Part shown: one piece after another, positions 1-13,400 of the stretch
Layout of the letters: every line of letters starts with the position of its first letter
Numbering within the stretch: the first letter of the stretch is position 1
Source: Effrenium voratum
Taxonomy: Eukaryota; Sar; Dinophyceae; Suessiales; Symbiodiniaceae
Assembly: GCA_963377175.1 (NCBI GenBank)
Contig: CAUJNA010000591.1
Coordinates: 531,501 to 595,500, forward strand
DNA: 64,000 nt
Direction of reading: 5' to 3'
Made by a program: the position numbers and the translations under genes
Notes under the pieces: generated by a model
Told to the model about the DNA's origin: nothing
What the model saw: only the letters and a program-made list of their open reading frames with translations
The model's database searches: none

Positions 1-202
1 GAGCACGGAACCTTGGACGTTGTTTACAGTAAGGCCAAGGGGAAACTACAGTAAATGTACATTTTGTGCAGGGGTTTCCTCGTTTAGGAACCGCAGAAGC
101 CATAAGGCACCACGGACATTACTTTTGGTGGCGAGGTCGCCTTCCTCTGTTTTATGAACACGACCCACAGAATGCCCGGCAAGAGCCAAAGGCTCCCGCG
201 GC

Positions 203-267
203 CACTCCTCCAGGTAGGAATCTACGGTGCCCTGATGCACGCCCATGATCTGCCGGAACATCTCGTC
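203..267 (-). CDS. CFAP91: CFAP91 exon: [12 protein letters not shown] segment
   Basis: Acceptor CCCCGCAG is followed in phase 0 by [21 protein letters not shown], matching the family block DE(I/M)F..V..H..T..SYLE. The likely donor is GC after two bases of the next codon. It joins in frame to the exon ending at 1080. This is the last exon seen before the window edge, and about 150 C-terminal residues of the family should lie outside. Confidence 0.82.
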
Positions 268-3200
268 CTGCGGGGATGACATTGGCATTGTTGCAGTTTG
301 TGGTTCATTCCAAAAGTGTCGCCCTTTCCTACTTGTTCCTACTACCTCAGCGCTCTTCTGCCCATTCAAAATGACGTGTTTGGATTCTTGTGAATACCTT
401 GTGAAGCTTAACAAGCACGCAAAGTGACCTACAGGTCACAGACTTGGCTGTGGACTGGACCAAGCTGAGCAAAAAGGAAACGGAAAAGTTCGGGCCACCA
501 CCACCGCGTGGTTTAAAATGGCGGGGGACATTTGGGCCGCACCTCTAAAACCAGTGGGCATAACTCTCCATCCACGGGTCCTATAGCCTGTCCCTGCAGT
601 GGGTGAAGGAAAAGCTTTCATCTCGTTCCTCTTCCAGTGACCATTAAAAAAATCGGGTCACCCTTTTTGGCAATTAGTTGACAAAGGGGGCCCACCCAAA
701 TCCAGGCCACAGTTGACAAAGGAAATCTCAGGGTCTGGGCCATTCCTCCCCGAACCTATTCAAATCTTTCCTACCATTTGGTAAAGTCTCACATGCCCAC
801 TAACCATGGGAAGAAAGGGCATCCTTTTTGGTGTGGATGAGTTTAAAGGGGCAACCCGGAAACAAGGGCGCTGGGCAACAGAGAAGCGCAAAGACATGAG
901 CTGTAATTTTTCTCCCACTAACGTGTCATGGGGAGGTGCCTGGAAGATGAATTTCCTTTTGGAGGGACCCCTGTCAGCTTCCATGTTAGTGGCAGGGAGG
1001 GTACCAAACCTAGACCCTCGTTTGGTTTCGCACCGGGCCCTCGTTCCTCCCTTCGATCGGCTCGTGGTCGGCTCCGCGCCTCGCGCTCCCGCAGCCTCTC
1101 TTCGGCTTGGCGCCGGCCGCTCTCCATGGCCTTCGGGCCGCAGTGGGATTTCCCGGGGCTCGTTTTGGACCTCGCACTTTGAGTGGGGAACCCAAGGGAA
1201 CCCAAGGGAACCCAAGAAAACCCAAGGGAACCCAAAAGAACCCAAGAAAACCCAATGCCAAGGGAACCCAAGGGAACCCAAGAGAACCCAAGGGAACCCA
1301 AAAGAACCCAAGAAAACCCAATGCCAAGGGAACCCAAGGGAACCCAAGAGAACCAAGGGAACCCAAGGGAACCCAAAAAACCCAAGAACCCAATGCCCCA
1401 AGGGAACCCAAGAAACCCAAGGGAACCCAAGCCCAAGGGAACCAATGGAACCCAAGGGAACCCAAGAAAACCCAAGGGAACCCAAAAGAACCCAAGAAAA
1501 CCCAATGCCAAGGGAACCCAAGGGAACCCAAGAGAACCCAAGGGAACCCAAGAGAACCCAAGAAAACCCAAGGGAACCCAAAAGAACCCAAGAAAACCCA
1601 AGGGAACCCAAGAGAACCCAAGGGAACCCAAGAAAACCCAAGGGAACCCAAGGGAACCCAAGAAAACCCAAGGGAACCCAAAAGAACCCAAGAAAACCCA
1701 ATGCCAAGGGAACCCAAGGGAACCCAAGAGAACCCAAGGGAACCCAAGAGAACCCAAGGGAACCCAAGAAAACCCAAGGAACCCAAGGGAACCCAAGAAA
1801 ACCCAAGGGAACCCAAAAGAACCCAAGAAAACCCAATGCCAAGGGAACCCAAGGGAACCCAAGAGAACCCAAGGGAACCCAAGAGAACCCAAGGGAACCC
1901 AAAGAGGGAACCCAAGAGGAACCCAAGAAAACCCAAGGGAACCAAGAAAACCAAGGGAACCCAAGAGAGGGAACCCCAAGAAAACCCAAGGAACCCAAGA
2001 ACCCAAGAAAACCCAAGGGAACCCAAGAAAACCCAAAGGGAACCAAGAAAACCAAGGGAACCAAGAAAACAAGGGAACCCAAGAAAACCCAAGGGAACCC
2101 AAGGGAGAACCCAAGGGAACCAAGAGACCCAAGGGAACCCAAGAAAACCCAAGGGAACCCAAGAAAACCCAAGGGAACCCAAAAGAACCAAGAAACCCAG
2201 CCAAGGGAACCCAAGGGAACCCAAGAGAACCCAAGGGAACCCAAGAAAACCCAAGGGAACCCAGAAACCAAGGGAACCCAAAAGGAAAGAAAACCCAAGC
2301 CAACCCAAACCCCAATGCCCAAGAAACCAAGGGAACCCAAGAAACCCAAGGGAACCCAAGAACCCAAGAAAACCCAATGCCAAGGGAACCCAAGGGAACC
2401 CAAGAGAACCCAAGGGAACCCAAGGGAACCCAAGAAACCCAAGGGAACCCCAAGGGAACCCAAGAAAACCCAAGGGAACCCAAGGGAACCCAAGAAAACC
2501 CAAGGGAACCCAAAAGAACCCAAGAAAACCCAATGCCAAGGGAACCCAAGGGAACCCAAGAAAACCCAATGCCAAGGGAACCCAAGGGAACCCAAGAAAA
2601 CCCAAGGGAACCCAAGAGAACCCAAGGGAACCCAAGAAAACCCAAGGGAACCCAAGGGAACCCAAGAAAACCCAAGGGAACCCAAGGGAACCCAAGGGAA
2701 CCCAAGGGAACCCAAGAGGAACCCAAGGGAACCCAAGAGGAAGCAATCGAACAGAAACAGGATGTAGAGACATGCGCGGAGCTGCCTTGCGGATCTTGCG
2801 GCAGGGTTTGCCTTGTGACCCTTTTGGTTGACATGAACGGCCTGTGTTCTGTGTCCAAACCCGCTAGGTCCAAAATTCGGCCAGGCCCTTTGGTCCTGAA
2901 GGATCTTCGATGCTGTTCGGGGGTCCATTTCATCTGAGTTCGATCCTAGTCTGATTTTAAACCTCATTTCTTGAGCTATATGAAGGGATCCCCATGTGGG
3001 GGCACCTTTCGTTTCAAGCAAAAGGGGATGAAGCGCGAAGTTGTCATTGAGATCAACCAGCATTGCGGTGCACCCCGCTCGTTGCCTTCAGTTGGATGGA
3101 GACAAGAAACACGGAGTTTACAAAACAGAGCGTACACAAGGCCTCTGAATTGCAAATATCTTGCGAGCCCAAGATCAAACAGGATACCGTATGTGTGCCC

Positions 3201-6200
3201 TTAATGGAGACAAGAAACACGGAGTTTACAAAACAGAGCGTACACAAGGCCTCTGAATTGCAAATATCTTGCGAGCCCAAGATCAAACAGGATACCGTAT
3301 GTGTGCCCTTAAAACATCGCACAGGTACCGCAGGGAAAGTAGAGCAAACGTGGAGGACCCGAAAGTCCAAAAACTGTTCAAGTGAGCTTCACGCATGGTT
3401 GTCCTCTTGGTGTCCCTTTAAACCACCCCAAAGTGGTACCTGCCAAAACAAAACACCGGAATAAAAGGCACTTCTAATCAATCCCCCAAAACTCAAAATT
3501 CCTGCAGCTGATTACGTCCCAGCCTCCGAACCCTACCCCTCACCTGGTAGGAATTGTTCTCAGTCAATACGCACAAGGTCTAGTCTGCGTATTCGTCCAC
3601 TGCATTTGACAAACTGAAGGACACATCAAACTGGTCGCCTACTACAATGCCTTGCCTGGGAACCTCAGGGGAAAAACACAGTCAGACCTGTGCCCACCCA
3701 CTTCAGCCCCCAGTACCCATCGCCAGCCTACCTTCGTTGCCCTCTCCCCACCAATCGGCCAATCACTCGCCACATGCCATGCATCGCCAGGTGCGAATGT
3801 GTCAGCATCTCAACATCAGTTAGACCACTGCAATTGCTTGGCGTCATGATCGCTTCCTCCAAAGCATCCACGAATCTTTGACTTCGACCAGCAAAACATG
3901 CTTGCAATATCCTCTTCCACCCCGTTCTAATCTGCGTTTCCATGCCTTGCTTCCGACAAGACGAAGCAAACCCAACCCGCCCGGAACTTCGCGTTTCAAC
4001 AACCAGTCTCCGGTTGCGTCCTCCAACTTACCCTCCGGTGCATGCAGCTTGTCCTTTTGGGGGCCCTGGAATCAAAAAGGGGCCCCTGGGCACACTCAAA
4101 CCCTGGCATCAAAATGGACGATTTCCGGCCGCGATTGCCCCAAGCTTCATCTACCCAGTGGTTCTGATTGGATCTGGCGCAGGGTTCCTTTCTTTCGACA
4201 ACCCAAAGTGGACTTCAACCCACAAGCGGGAAAGACTTCCCCCAAAAAAACACAACACCTTTTAAGCTGAAGTCCACCTTGGGGTCGTCCAAAAACAAAA
4301 ACGCGGAGCTCTCTGCTCCGGTGAGCCTGGGCCGCATGGCGTCGACCCACGCCCCCCGGCCGAAGCCGCCGCGGCTTCGCCTGGCGCTCCTGGCGATCCC
4401 TCTCCGCCAGCTTCACCATGGCCGCGATGCGCCGCTCCTCCTGGAACCGCAGCAGCTCCTGGCCGAGCGCAGCTTCAAGCGAAGATGAGAGCAGAAAACG
4501 GACAAATGCGCATGGTTCGAACGGTTTCTGGAGGTTTGCGAGAAAGAAGGATGCCTGGAAAGAAGGGGGAAGCTAGCACTAGAAGGGAAAATGAGGGTGA
4601 ACGCAACCATCTGATGTGTGGGTCCAAGGAAATTCATACAAATGCGCATGGGAACATGAGGGTTTGGGAATGTGATGTCAAGGGAAGCCCAATCAAAGTG
4701 ACATGGGGATGAGAATCAATCCCGCTTGGGCCTCTCAGAAAGGGTTGTTCTCCAAAATCATGGCTCCAGCGAACCATTCAGCTGGATGCAGTCAAACAAG
4801 GAAACCAAAAATTGGCCCTATGTTTGAAGTCACCCACATCAAGAGAAGAAGAAACAAAAACTACAACACGCCAATCCCCCAGCTATAAATTGGCCAAGAA
4901 CAAACAAGAAAGATAGGGCTGGTTTAAAGAGCAGACCATAGTGACATAGGGGAACAGCCTCCTCACGACTTCACCAAGGAAAAAACAAACTGTCCCAGTG
5001 TTGCCCCCAACTAACACTGCCATGTTCAGATTCTGGCCCATGAGCCGTGATTTGTGCGCACGGGCCTTGGACAACTGGTCCAACGTCTGGGAGATGACGC
5101 TGCCCTGCACGGACCTCACGGCGGCCCATCGGCTTCGGCATGATTGGCTTCAGACACCATGCCAAGGGGGGGGGTGGAACTTCTCAACTTCCTGAGTACG
5201 AAACAATACAATCTGCAATAAGACTTATCACATATCTTTCTATCTCTATATATATAATATACACTTGGAGAGATGCACCATCAACTAGTTGTCTCATAAT
5301 AAGTTGGATTGATACCTCGATACCCCCGCAAATTTCGGCAAGGAATTTCTTTGTACCAGTCGCTTGCGTGTGGCTCTCAGCCCAGTGCTCCAGGACGCCT
5401 TCAAAGGCCTTGTCCCGCATCTGGTCCACGTACCTCGGAGTTTGATCCCCAAGGGTTCCGCATGCTGTGAATTTTAAGTGGGGACCCTTTGATGGACATC
5501 AGAATCCGTTTTTCATTTTATCTCCGGGACATCAGAATTCGGTGGGGATTCGTTTTTCTCCAACAAGCACTTAGGTGGTTCCCTAGAACAAATCACAGCT
5601 CTAGGTGCCCCTGAAGCAAAGGGAAACTCAAACTTTTTGCAACCAAAAAGGCGGTGGTTCAAAAAGACAACAGGGGACATGCAAGGACGTCTGATGAACG
5701 GAACAAATCCCCCGGACCAAAAGCGAGTACTGAAGGGATCTTGAGTTGTGTCGTCAAATAAGTGCCACCCATTTTGGAAAAACCGTTTTGGCGGTGGTTG
5801 GCCAGATCATCCACGCAAGTACCTGGCCCAGGGAGGGGCAAACGGAACCTCTGGTGAGATCGGAAACCTTTTGGCCTGCTTGCTTCAGGGGAGGTACCCT
5901 TCCACCGACGAACGTGGGCGAGCACAGGTTTGTTTCAAAAACGGAAGCTCCAAAATGGGTGATTCCCTTTTGCTTTCGCTTCAAACAACTCCAAAAGGCT
6001 GCCTTTTGCCTCAAACCACGGATGCTTTCATAAAAGGCCCCTGGGTTCAATGGGTGCATTCCCTACCCTTGCCCTGGGAAGGGTGTACAGTCGCCTCTTT
6101 GAAGGACGTCTGCAGCCGGCCATAAGTCCGGGCTTCGACTGAAAGAGATCGCATGTCGCCTTGACTGCTTTTGGGAGCTTCTGAGGGCCGAGTCAACGCT

Positions 6201-9200
6201 GGCCGACGATTTCACGGAAGAAACTGAAATCGTAAAACAGCTACGGATTTTGGCCCGTTTGCTCACTGAATAAACTGAGTAAGTGGCCACTGAAGCCGTG
6301 GCCCCTGATTTTGGGAATCCCTTGGACGCCACTGCTCGGTTGCTTTCTCGCTCCCCTGCTAAACGTGTTTTTAACTTTTTTAGTGGCTTAATTCGGAAAA
6401 CCCATGAGTTGGCCAACAGATTGTCTGTCCCAACCTCCCTTGGCAAAATGCAACAAAGACTCGCTCTTCAAACGCGAGGAGTCTCTCTCCGCCCGCGCGG
6501 TCCAGACCGAGGGCCGCACCGCTTCTCCTCCACACGGGTGGCGGTCTCCGCGAAGCGCTCCGCGGCACGGAGCTCGTTGATGAGGTCCAGGCCTTGCCAG
6601 CGACCATGGGAAGCCGCAGGCTACGACGGGGCAAGCCTTCCGAGGGCGAACTGCCAACGGCTATAGTTCTAGGGGTGGATTCCGATTCCATTCTTTTCAG
6701 CCATCGTTTTCAAAAACCAGCTGTTTCCCCCCTTTTTTATGGTTTCCTGAAAAGAAGGAAAGAATGGGGAAGGTACCCTAGAATAGTTGATAATTGGGGG
6801 GGGGAACCATCATGTAAAACCGTAAAACATAGAGGTCAGAAGCCCTAGTACTATAGCAACGGGAAACACTGGCAACTTAGAGATAAGCCCTGGTCGCCTG
6901 ATACAGTGGTAACTGGAAGCTCCGGGATCATGTTTGCACCGCTCTTTGCAGTTCGGCAGAAAACTTGTTCCGTTGGATGCTTTCCATGTTCCATTGGTGA
7001 CTGGAGGGCCAAAGCTCAATTTGGGTGCCTTGATCACTTGGGATGGCTTTGGTTGCCGAAACCATCATCATCCTGCCCTTGGCCCTTTCCTTCATGTTTT
7101 CTTGGTTGGATGCTTGTCTAGTTTGGTAAGGGGCACATAGGACTTCGCAAACGTTGACCCGGGTGCAGCCTTTAGGTCATAAGAGTTGTTGGACGGCAAA
7201 CTGGGCCACCTCAACCGCAAACTCTGAAACACCACAACCTCAACCACCACTTCGACCACAAAAGCAACCCCTTCGTCCAGGCCATGATTCCCAATGGCTC
7301 ACTTGCGTGGATTGGGGAGAACAACTGAACAACCCCCCAAACCTTTTGCCACTAGACTGGTCTTCACAAAAAACACCCCGCTGCAACCCAAAAAGGGGGG
7401 GACCCCCAGAAGGAGATTTAACGTGCAAGTGGATCGGGCTTTCTGAGGTTTCCATGTTCATCTGGGGAGTCGACCCCGAGCCAAGGGCAGCTGGTCAGGG
7501 GAGCTGAGGAGACACCTTCCAGCAGAGTCGCCGCCGCGAGCTCGCGGCTCTCTGGGTTCCGAGCGCTTCTCCTTGCCCTCAAACATGAGGTTCTGGTACC
7601 TCCAGTGATTCCGCAAATCTCCTCTAGGGCAGGTTGCTCTGAAACCACCCTTTAAGAAACAAAAGGGAAAATGAGTGGTTCACCACCGTGGCTGGGATCC
7701 ACTGGGTGGGGTTGCTCCCTGTGGGTATTCCGAAAGCTGAATTGTTTGATCCCCAAGTAAAGGACCTGTGTCATGTTGAGCTTGTTATACCCCCAGGTGA
7801 GCTCGCTATAGGAAAATTAATACATTGAAAAACAAGTATGCTCAACCCTGTTCAAGCCAAGTACTTCAAGCACCAGTTACAGGACGTGTTCTTGACTGAC
7901 CTGGCAATGTGCGGCCCTGAGCCTAGCATTTGGCCGTTGGCCAACGGGTTTCCTGGAAAGGGCGCATCAACTTGTGCCACCGTTTGGAATAAGCTGGTGC
8001 TTGATGTTTAATAGCTCCCTGATTCAAACGAATGACCCTGTCAATGTCCCCGAGCCCTCGTCCAGTCTGGGGCCCTAGAAAGGTCCGCCAATTGCTTTCT
8101 GAGAACCAACGCCAAACCAATACCTTGAACGATGCTACTTGAAGCGGTGTGTGCAACATGCGATGCTGTTGCTCGTTGCGTACTGGAACGGGCGGAGCCC
8201 AATATAATGTCTATAACATGCTCCCAACCACCCGAATTAAGGAATCCACCAGTACAGAACCATCACCATAAGCTCGTTATACCAACAGCTCACATGCCTC
8301 GTGCAAACATATACACCATTTGGGGCAAACACATGCACTGTAAGCAAGCTTATCATTTGAACAACTTCAGACTTACTGGTGAGGATGGGGAACTTACTGA
8401 AAAACCAAACCGAGTTGGCTTACCCTACTCAAGAAAAAAAACAAAAAAAAGAAGAACAAAAAAAACGGTACGTGCCAGGCAAGTGCGTGGTCACCCACTT
8501 GGCACTTGGGCACCGCTTCTCTCCCATCACTCGCATGCAGCCATGGCGCGCGCGGCCACGGATAAGGCGCTGCAACAGAAGGACGGCCTTGGCCAGTGCA
8601 TGTGGCAGGCCGTGCGACTCTGAGTCGGCCCATTGGCAAGCGGAGGCTGCTTTGAAAATAGGCAGGGGGCGGCCCAACTCTGACAAAGGCCGGGGTAAAA
8701 CGAAAAGAGGAACCCTTGCGATGGCCTATCTTTCCATAACAACCATCCTCTGTCTCAACCGAAAGATTGCCTGTGCATCTTCCGTGATTGTTGAAAAGCA
8801 AGAGGCTTTTGGTGCAAAACAGCTCCAGAAAACGATGTGGTAACCTCCTGAAACAAAAACAGCTCTGCGAGGAGTTGCTCCGGACACTCAATCAAAGCCC
8901 GTGAATCGTTTTTCAATCCCCTCAGGCTGTGCTTTCAATGGAGCCAAACTTCTAGTTGGTACGGTCTGCCAACAAGGCCCTCAACGGGTGCATCACTTGG
9001 CCCTTGGTTGGCGAGCTGGGGGCAAGCCTTCTTTAGCCGGAACATATTCAGCCATTTCGCTTTAAAACACGCAAAGGACAAATGAAGCGCACCAGGCATG
9101 GCCAGGTTCCTTTGAAACCAACCAAGGAAAGTCTAGCCAAACATATGTTGTCTTTTTCTCTTGCCCTTTGCGGACCGCTTGTGTTGCCCCAGTTTTGGGT

Positions 9201-10362
9201 TACCTTCAAATCGCCCAAAACAACTCCATCGCCCCACTTGAGCTGCCCGCAGACTCCTGCTCCTCTTCTTCCGGCAGGACCTCAGGCGGATGTGGTCCAT
9301 CTCCCCAGCCCTTTCTTTACCTTGGCACTTCGGGGTACCCTGAACTCACACAAAAAAACATGACAGCCTGAAAAACGTGCTGAAACTGGCGGGCGCTTGG
9401 GAAGCCACTACCAGCAAAGGTCGTTTTGGAGGACATCAAGCATTTTCCCACAAAAGGTCGGCACAAGCAGGGTGGCAGGGAAAGCCTAAGGGTAAACATG
9501 GTGAATAATCCACTGGGATCCATCCGATCCCCTTGCAACTTGTCTTGTTGGGAAATTGAAAATTATACGTGAGCCGAGTTTGTCTAGCATAAGGGAAACC
9601 AAAACTGGGTTTTTGCACGTTACGTCGCGTGCCAAAGCGGTCTCAGGAGCTCGTGCCAGTCTGGGGTGGCAAGCAGAAATTGGCCGCTTGCAAAGTCTGG
9701 GGAGGGGTTGGGCCAACCTCTTGTTTCAACGCGTCTACAGCATTGTTGATCAAACCACCTGTTCTCTGCAACGGGGACGGAATGGTTGGTTTGGAAAATG
9801 TTTCAAAACCCTTGCAAAATCATCTGCACAACAATGGTGAAGAATTGAACAACACATGACCCTTGGTGAAGTCAAAGCAACAGAATCCTTTTGGAAGGCG
9901 CAGTGCCCTGTACACATCCACAGGTCAAGCCTTGTCCTTCCGCACCTGCCATGAGGCGAAGCAGTCGGAACAAAAACTAATCAACCTCAAACCTATCTCA
10001 GTTCCAGCACTACTTTTCCTACCCACGATGGAACCTCACACTTCGCCTTCCCCCCAAAAAAAACGAACACCACGGCGGGTGGGGTCACCCCTACGGAGTA
10101 CCCGCGCGCCGAAACCGCGCCGGGGATCGATCCCGATCCGCTGAGAGCGGGGCGTCGTTCTTGTCCCTGGGCGAGTCTGGCCGCTCCAAGACGTTCCTCA
10201 GATGGAACCTGAAGCGAGCCGAAAGCGGAAGGCGTCAGAGATCAGTGCCCAAGAAACCGTTAAAAGGGTGCCACCGGTTGTAACACGGGGTTGCACCTAA
10301 ATAGAGGAACACCCCAAATTGGTGGCTTCCCTTTCAACAAGACCAGCTGTGGTACCAAATTA

Positions 10363-10431
<69 letters not shown>

Positions 10432-13400
10432 CACACACACACATACATCTATGTGGTATCTTCATGTTTGTCTAGCCTTCTCCGCAAAATTGCATAGATT
10501 TCTCCAGGGGTCACCCAGTCACCCACCTCCCCCAATTCCATTTACAAGGGTTGACAATCCAGCTAGCAAATGTGAGCCAACCGTTTCACACGTCACATAC
10601 ATGCTGCAACGACCCACCATCAAACATCTTAAGCTTTGATACACCTACTGACATCCTGCCCCGATTCTGACAGCCTTTGCATGTCTTGGCTGCGATACAT
10701 GTCGTGCGTCCGAGCAAATGCAACGTGGTCAAGGCAATCGAGGTCTCTCTTCGAGGATGGCTTTTCATAACTTAAACAATTCAAAACAAGAGCTAACGTC
10801 ATAGACCCCTGAGGGTGTACCGCTGCGTGTGTGCCCCAACTTGCTACAAGTAGCTCCGCCCTTATCCGTCCTTTGGCTATAATTTTGCATACACTAAAGA
10901 ATGTCACATGGGCCAACGTTGTTTGGAGGCACGGGTACATCTGAAGGAAGAGGGCTGTCCTGGATGTCATGTCAAGCTCTCAGCTCATAGGGTGGCAAAC
11001 GCCATGACCCATCTTCGTTGCAGCTGCACCATCAAAACCTTTGTCTCAGGAAAAGTCCAAGCAGCCCAATGAATGGGTGATTTGACACAATTCGCCGACC
11101 CCAAGCTAAATTATTTACTGAGGGAACCGTGGAGGCCGCACATGCACACAGCAAATGCTATATATGTTATGATGTTCCTCCGAATTGGGTAGTGCTGGTG
11201 GCCCCAAAGAAGCTGAACTCTCCTTCATATCTCTAACATGTATGTATGTGTGTATTGATGGTGCCCGTTTGCCGAAATTTCAAAAGGGGGGCTAATAGGT
11301 GCTTTTCCCCAAACCCTAAATACCATAACCAGCAGGAGTTTCATCATCCGAATTGGGTCAACCAGTCTTTTCATTGACCCAGAGGCTCCCGATTCATTTC
11401 GGGCTCTCAAACAGCCACGTTTTGAGACCCCCAAACACCCCCGGGTGTCCAATGGAGGGTCTGGATCGTGCACGGAAAGCCCCGGGACATCCCGGGACCT
11501 CTGGGAGGAATATATAAATCCTAAGGCTAGGAGCTGCTGCGATTGGGCGCCCGACTTCTTCAGCCCAGTACCAGGCGAGGTGTCGCCCTGGCCATCGAAT
11601 GACGCCCGGCAACTCGGGCTTTGGAGCAGCCGGCCATGAGGGAAACACCTGCTAGTGGATTCTTATGGGAAAAACGGGGCACTCACTGTGGTTTGGGGCA
11701 GTGAGTTATAATGGAACAGCCATGATGGCGAATTTTGCGTTCGGGTTGCCGAAGCAGAAGACTACACCTCTTACAGCGTGAGTGTGCCTTTTGATCTTTG
11801 ATTGTCTTTTCAAAGGTTGCTGTCCACTCGCTTGACACATGGAACATCGGGACCCGTTGAACCATTTCTCAAAGCGCAATCCGCAAGGCGCTGCCCAGGG
11901 TCTGAGCGGTAACCAAGCAAGCAAAACGAAGCGAGTAGCGCAAATGAATTTAGTTTGATCCTGATTGATCGTGATAACCCATGTCAAACCAGAGGCGAAC
12001 CACTAGTTCTTAACATTTCAGCTGCTCGGCTCTAGTGGATGTAGATGTGGGCAGAGCCTGCAGCCACTTCAGGTTCCCAGACCTGCCACCTAGCACCGCC
12101 CCTTTGACGTTTGCCTCGGTGTCAAGGCTGCCATCTCAAGCCTCAACACCCCTTGCAAGAGTTGCAGGCACTTCACTTCCAACGACCTCTTTGTTCAACA
12201 CGGTGGTGGAAAGTAGACCACCAAAACCCAAATGGGGTCATCGTGGAAGCCGTGGATTCGGATATGTGTTGCTCAAAGAACCACAATGAACCAACATCAA
12301 CAGGTGGGAGTGTGTGAACATGAAACAACAACTCCTGTTGGAACAGTTTATTTGCAAGGGTCCCAGTTTCACGACGCCACCCGTTCGACGCATTGGAAGC
12401 CCGCTGCACTGAATCTGAAAGCTACTGAATCTTCTGTCCATACCACTGGTCTTTTGTTCTGGGTTGGGGGCTGTTGAACCAGTACGTCAAGCTGCGAAAA
12501 GCCTGCCGCAGGCGGCACCAAGTAGCACCAAGGTTCCAAACATACACTAACCTGAGATTCTCAAAATTCAGGTCCCCTGGTGGTTGGCTTCCTCTCGGTC
12601 TCCCTTTTACCACCATGCAAAAAGGAGCTCTCCAACTTTGATACCGAGTCATTTCTGAATTCAGCGGTCTCTGGACAAGACTGCTGCATCCGCGCCACTG
12701 CTGTTCTGCAACCAAACTGAGAACTCGAAAGCCGAGACTTCCGACTTCGCCTTGCCGGCTTCGCCCTCGTTCTGCTGCAGCTCCTGGGATGCGCGGAGTC
12801 GGGAGAACTGGAATGGGGGTCCCCTTGTGGCTGGGTTTCAAATGCAAACCAAGAAGGAAAGCAACCCCAAAATGGGGAGTCCAAATCAACACATTCACCA
12901 TAGTTGCAATTTCAGAGGGACCAAACATAATTTTCCTTGGGGGGGACCAAACGTGTGTTTCAGTTTGACGGGACCAGATGTGATGTTGCAGTTTTGCGGG
13001 GCACCAAACTAGGTTCCAGCTGTTGGGGGACACTGCTTTCCATCGGAGCTCAATATAATTTGGCTTTGAACATCACCGCACTTTACGGAAACTCTTTTGC
13101 AACCGGCAACCAAAAAGAGCGCTTGAAGCCACTAAGAGAAAGTGTAGGGAGCCCTGCATAATAGATTGAGAAAACTGGTGAATGAAAGCTCTAGACATGC
13201 CGACATCTTTCACCCAACGATTCTGACATGAGTGGATCAACGACCTGTTGGCTCTTGAAAGGAGCTTCACAAATCATGGCAAAACCGGCAAACGACAAAT
13301 TAAGTCCCAGGTAGGGCAAGTTCGACCGGGTACGCTAGATGGAGACTCGCGTGGCATTGTAACCGCAAAACATCTAAGCCCCCTAAATTCCAAAAGTCCG

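Noticed and set aside
1184..2750. CRISPR-like spaced repeats
   Set aside because: No unique spacers of constant length; it is a simple decamer satellite in a eukaryotic intron.
760..3063. Overlapping ORFs of 570-770 codons on both strands ([10 protein letters not shown] and GNPREPK repeats)
   Set aside because: They are translations of a 10-bp tandem array open in nearly all frames. Codon content simply cycles the repeat, and real exon 1080-1130 is read in a different context.
8520..8623. Plus-strand frame [19 protein letters not shown]
   Set aside because: The opposite strand encodes a clear IQ motif with a splice site and in-phase neighbours.
10260..10497. Cys/Val and His/Thr repeat ORFs
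   Set aside because: Translations of the (CA)n microsatellite.
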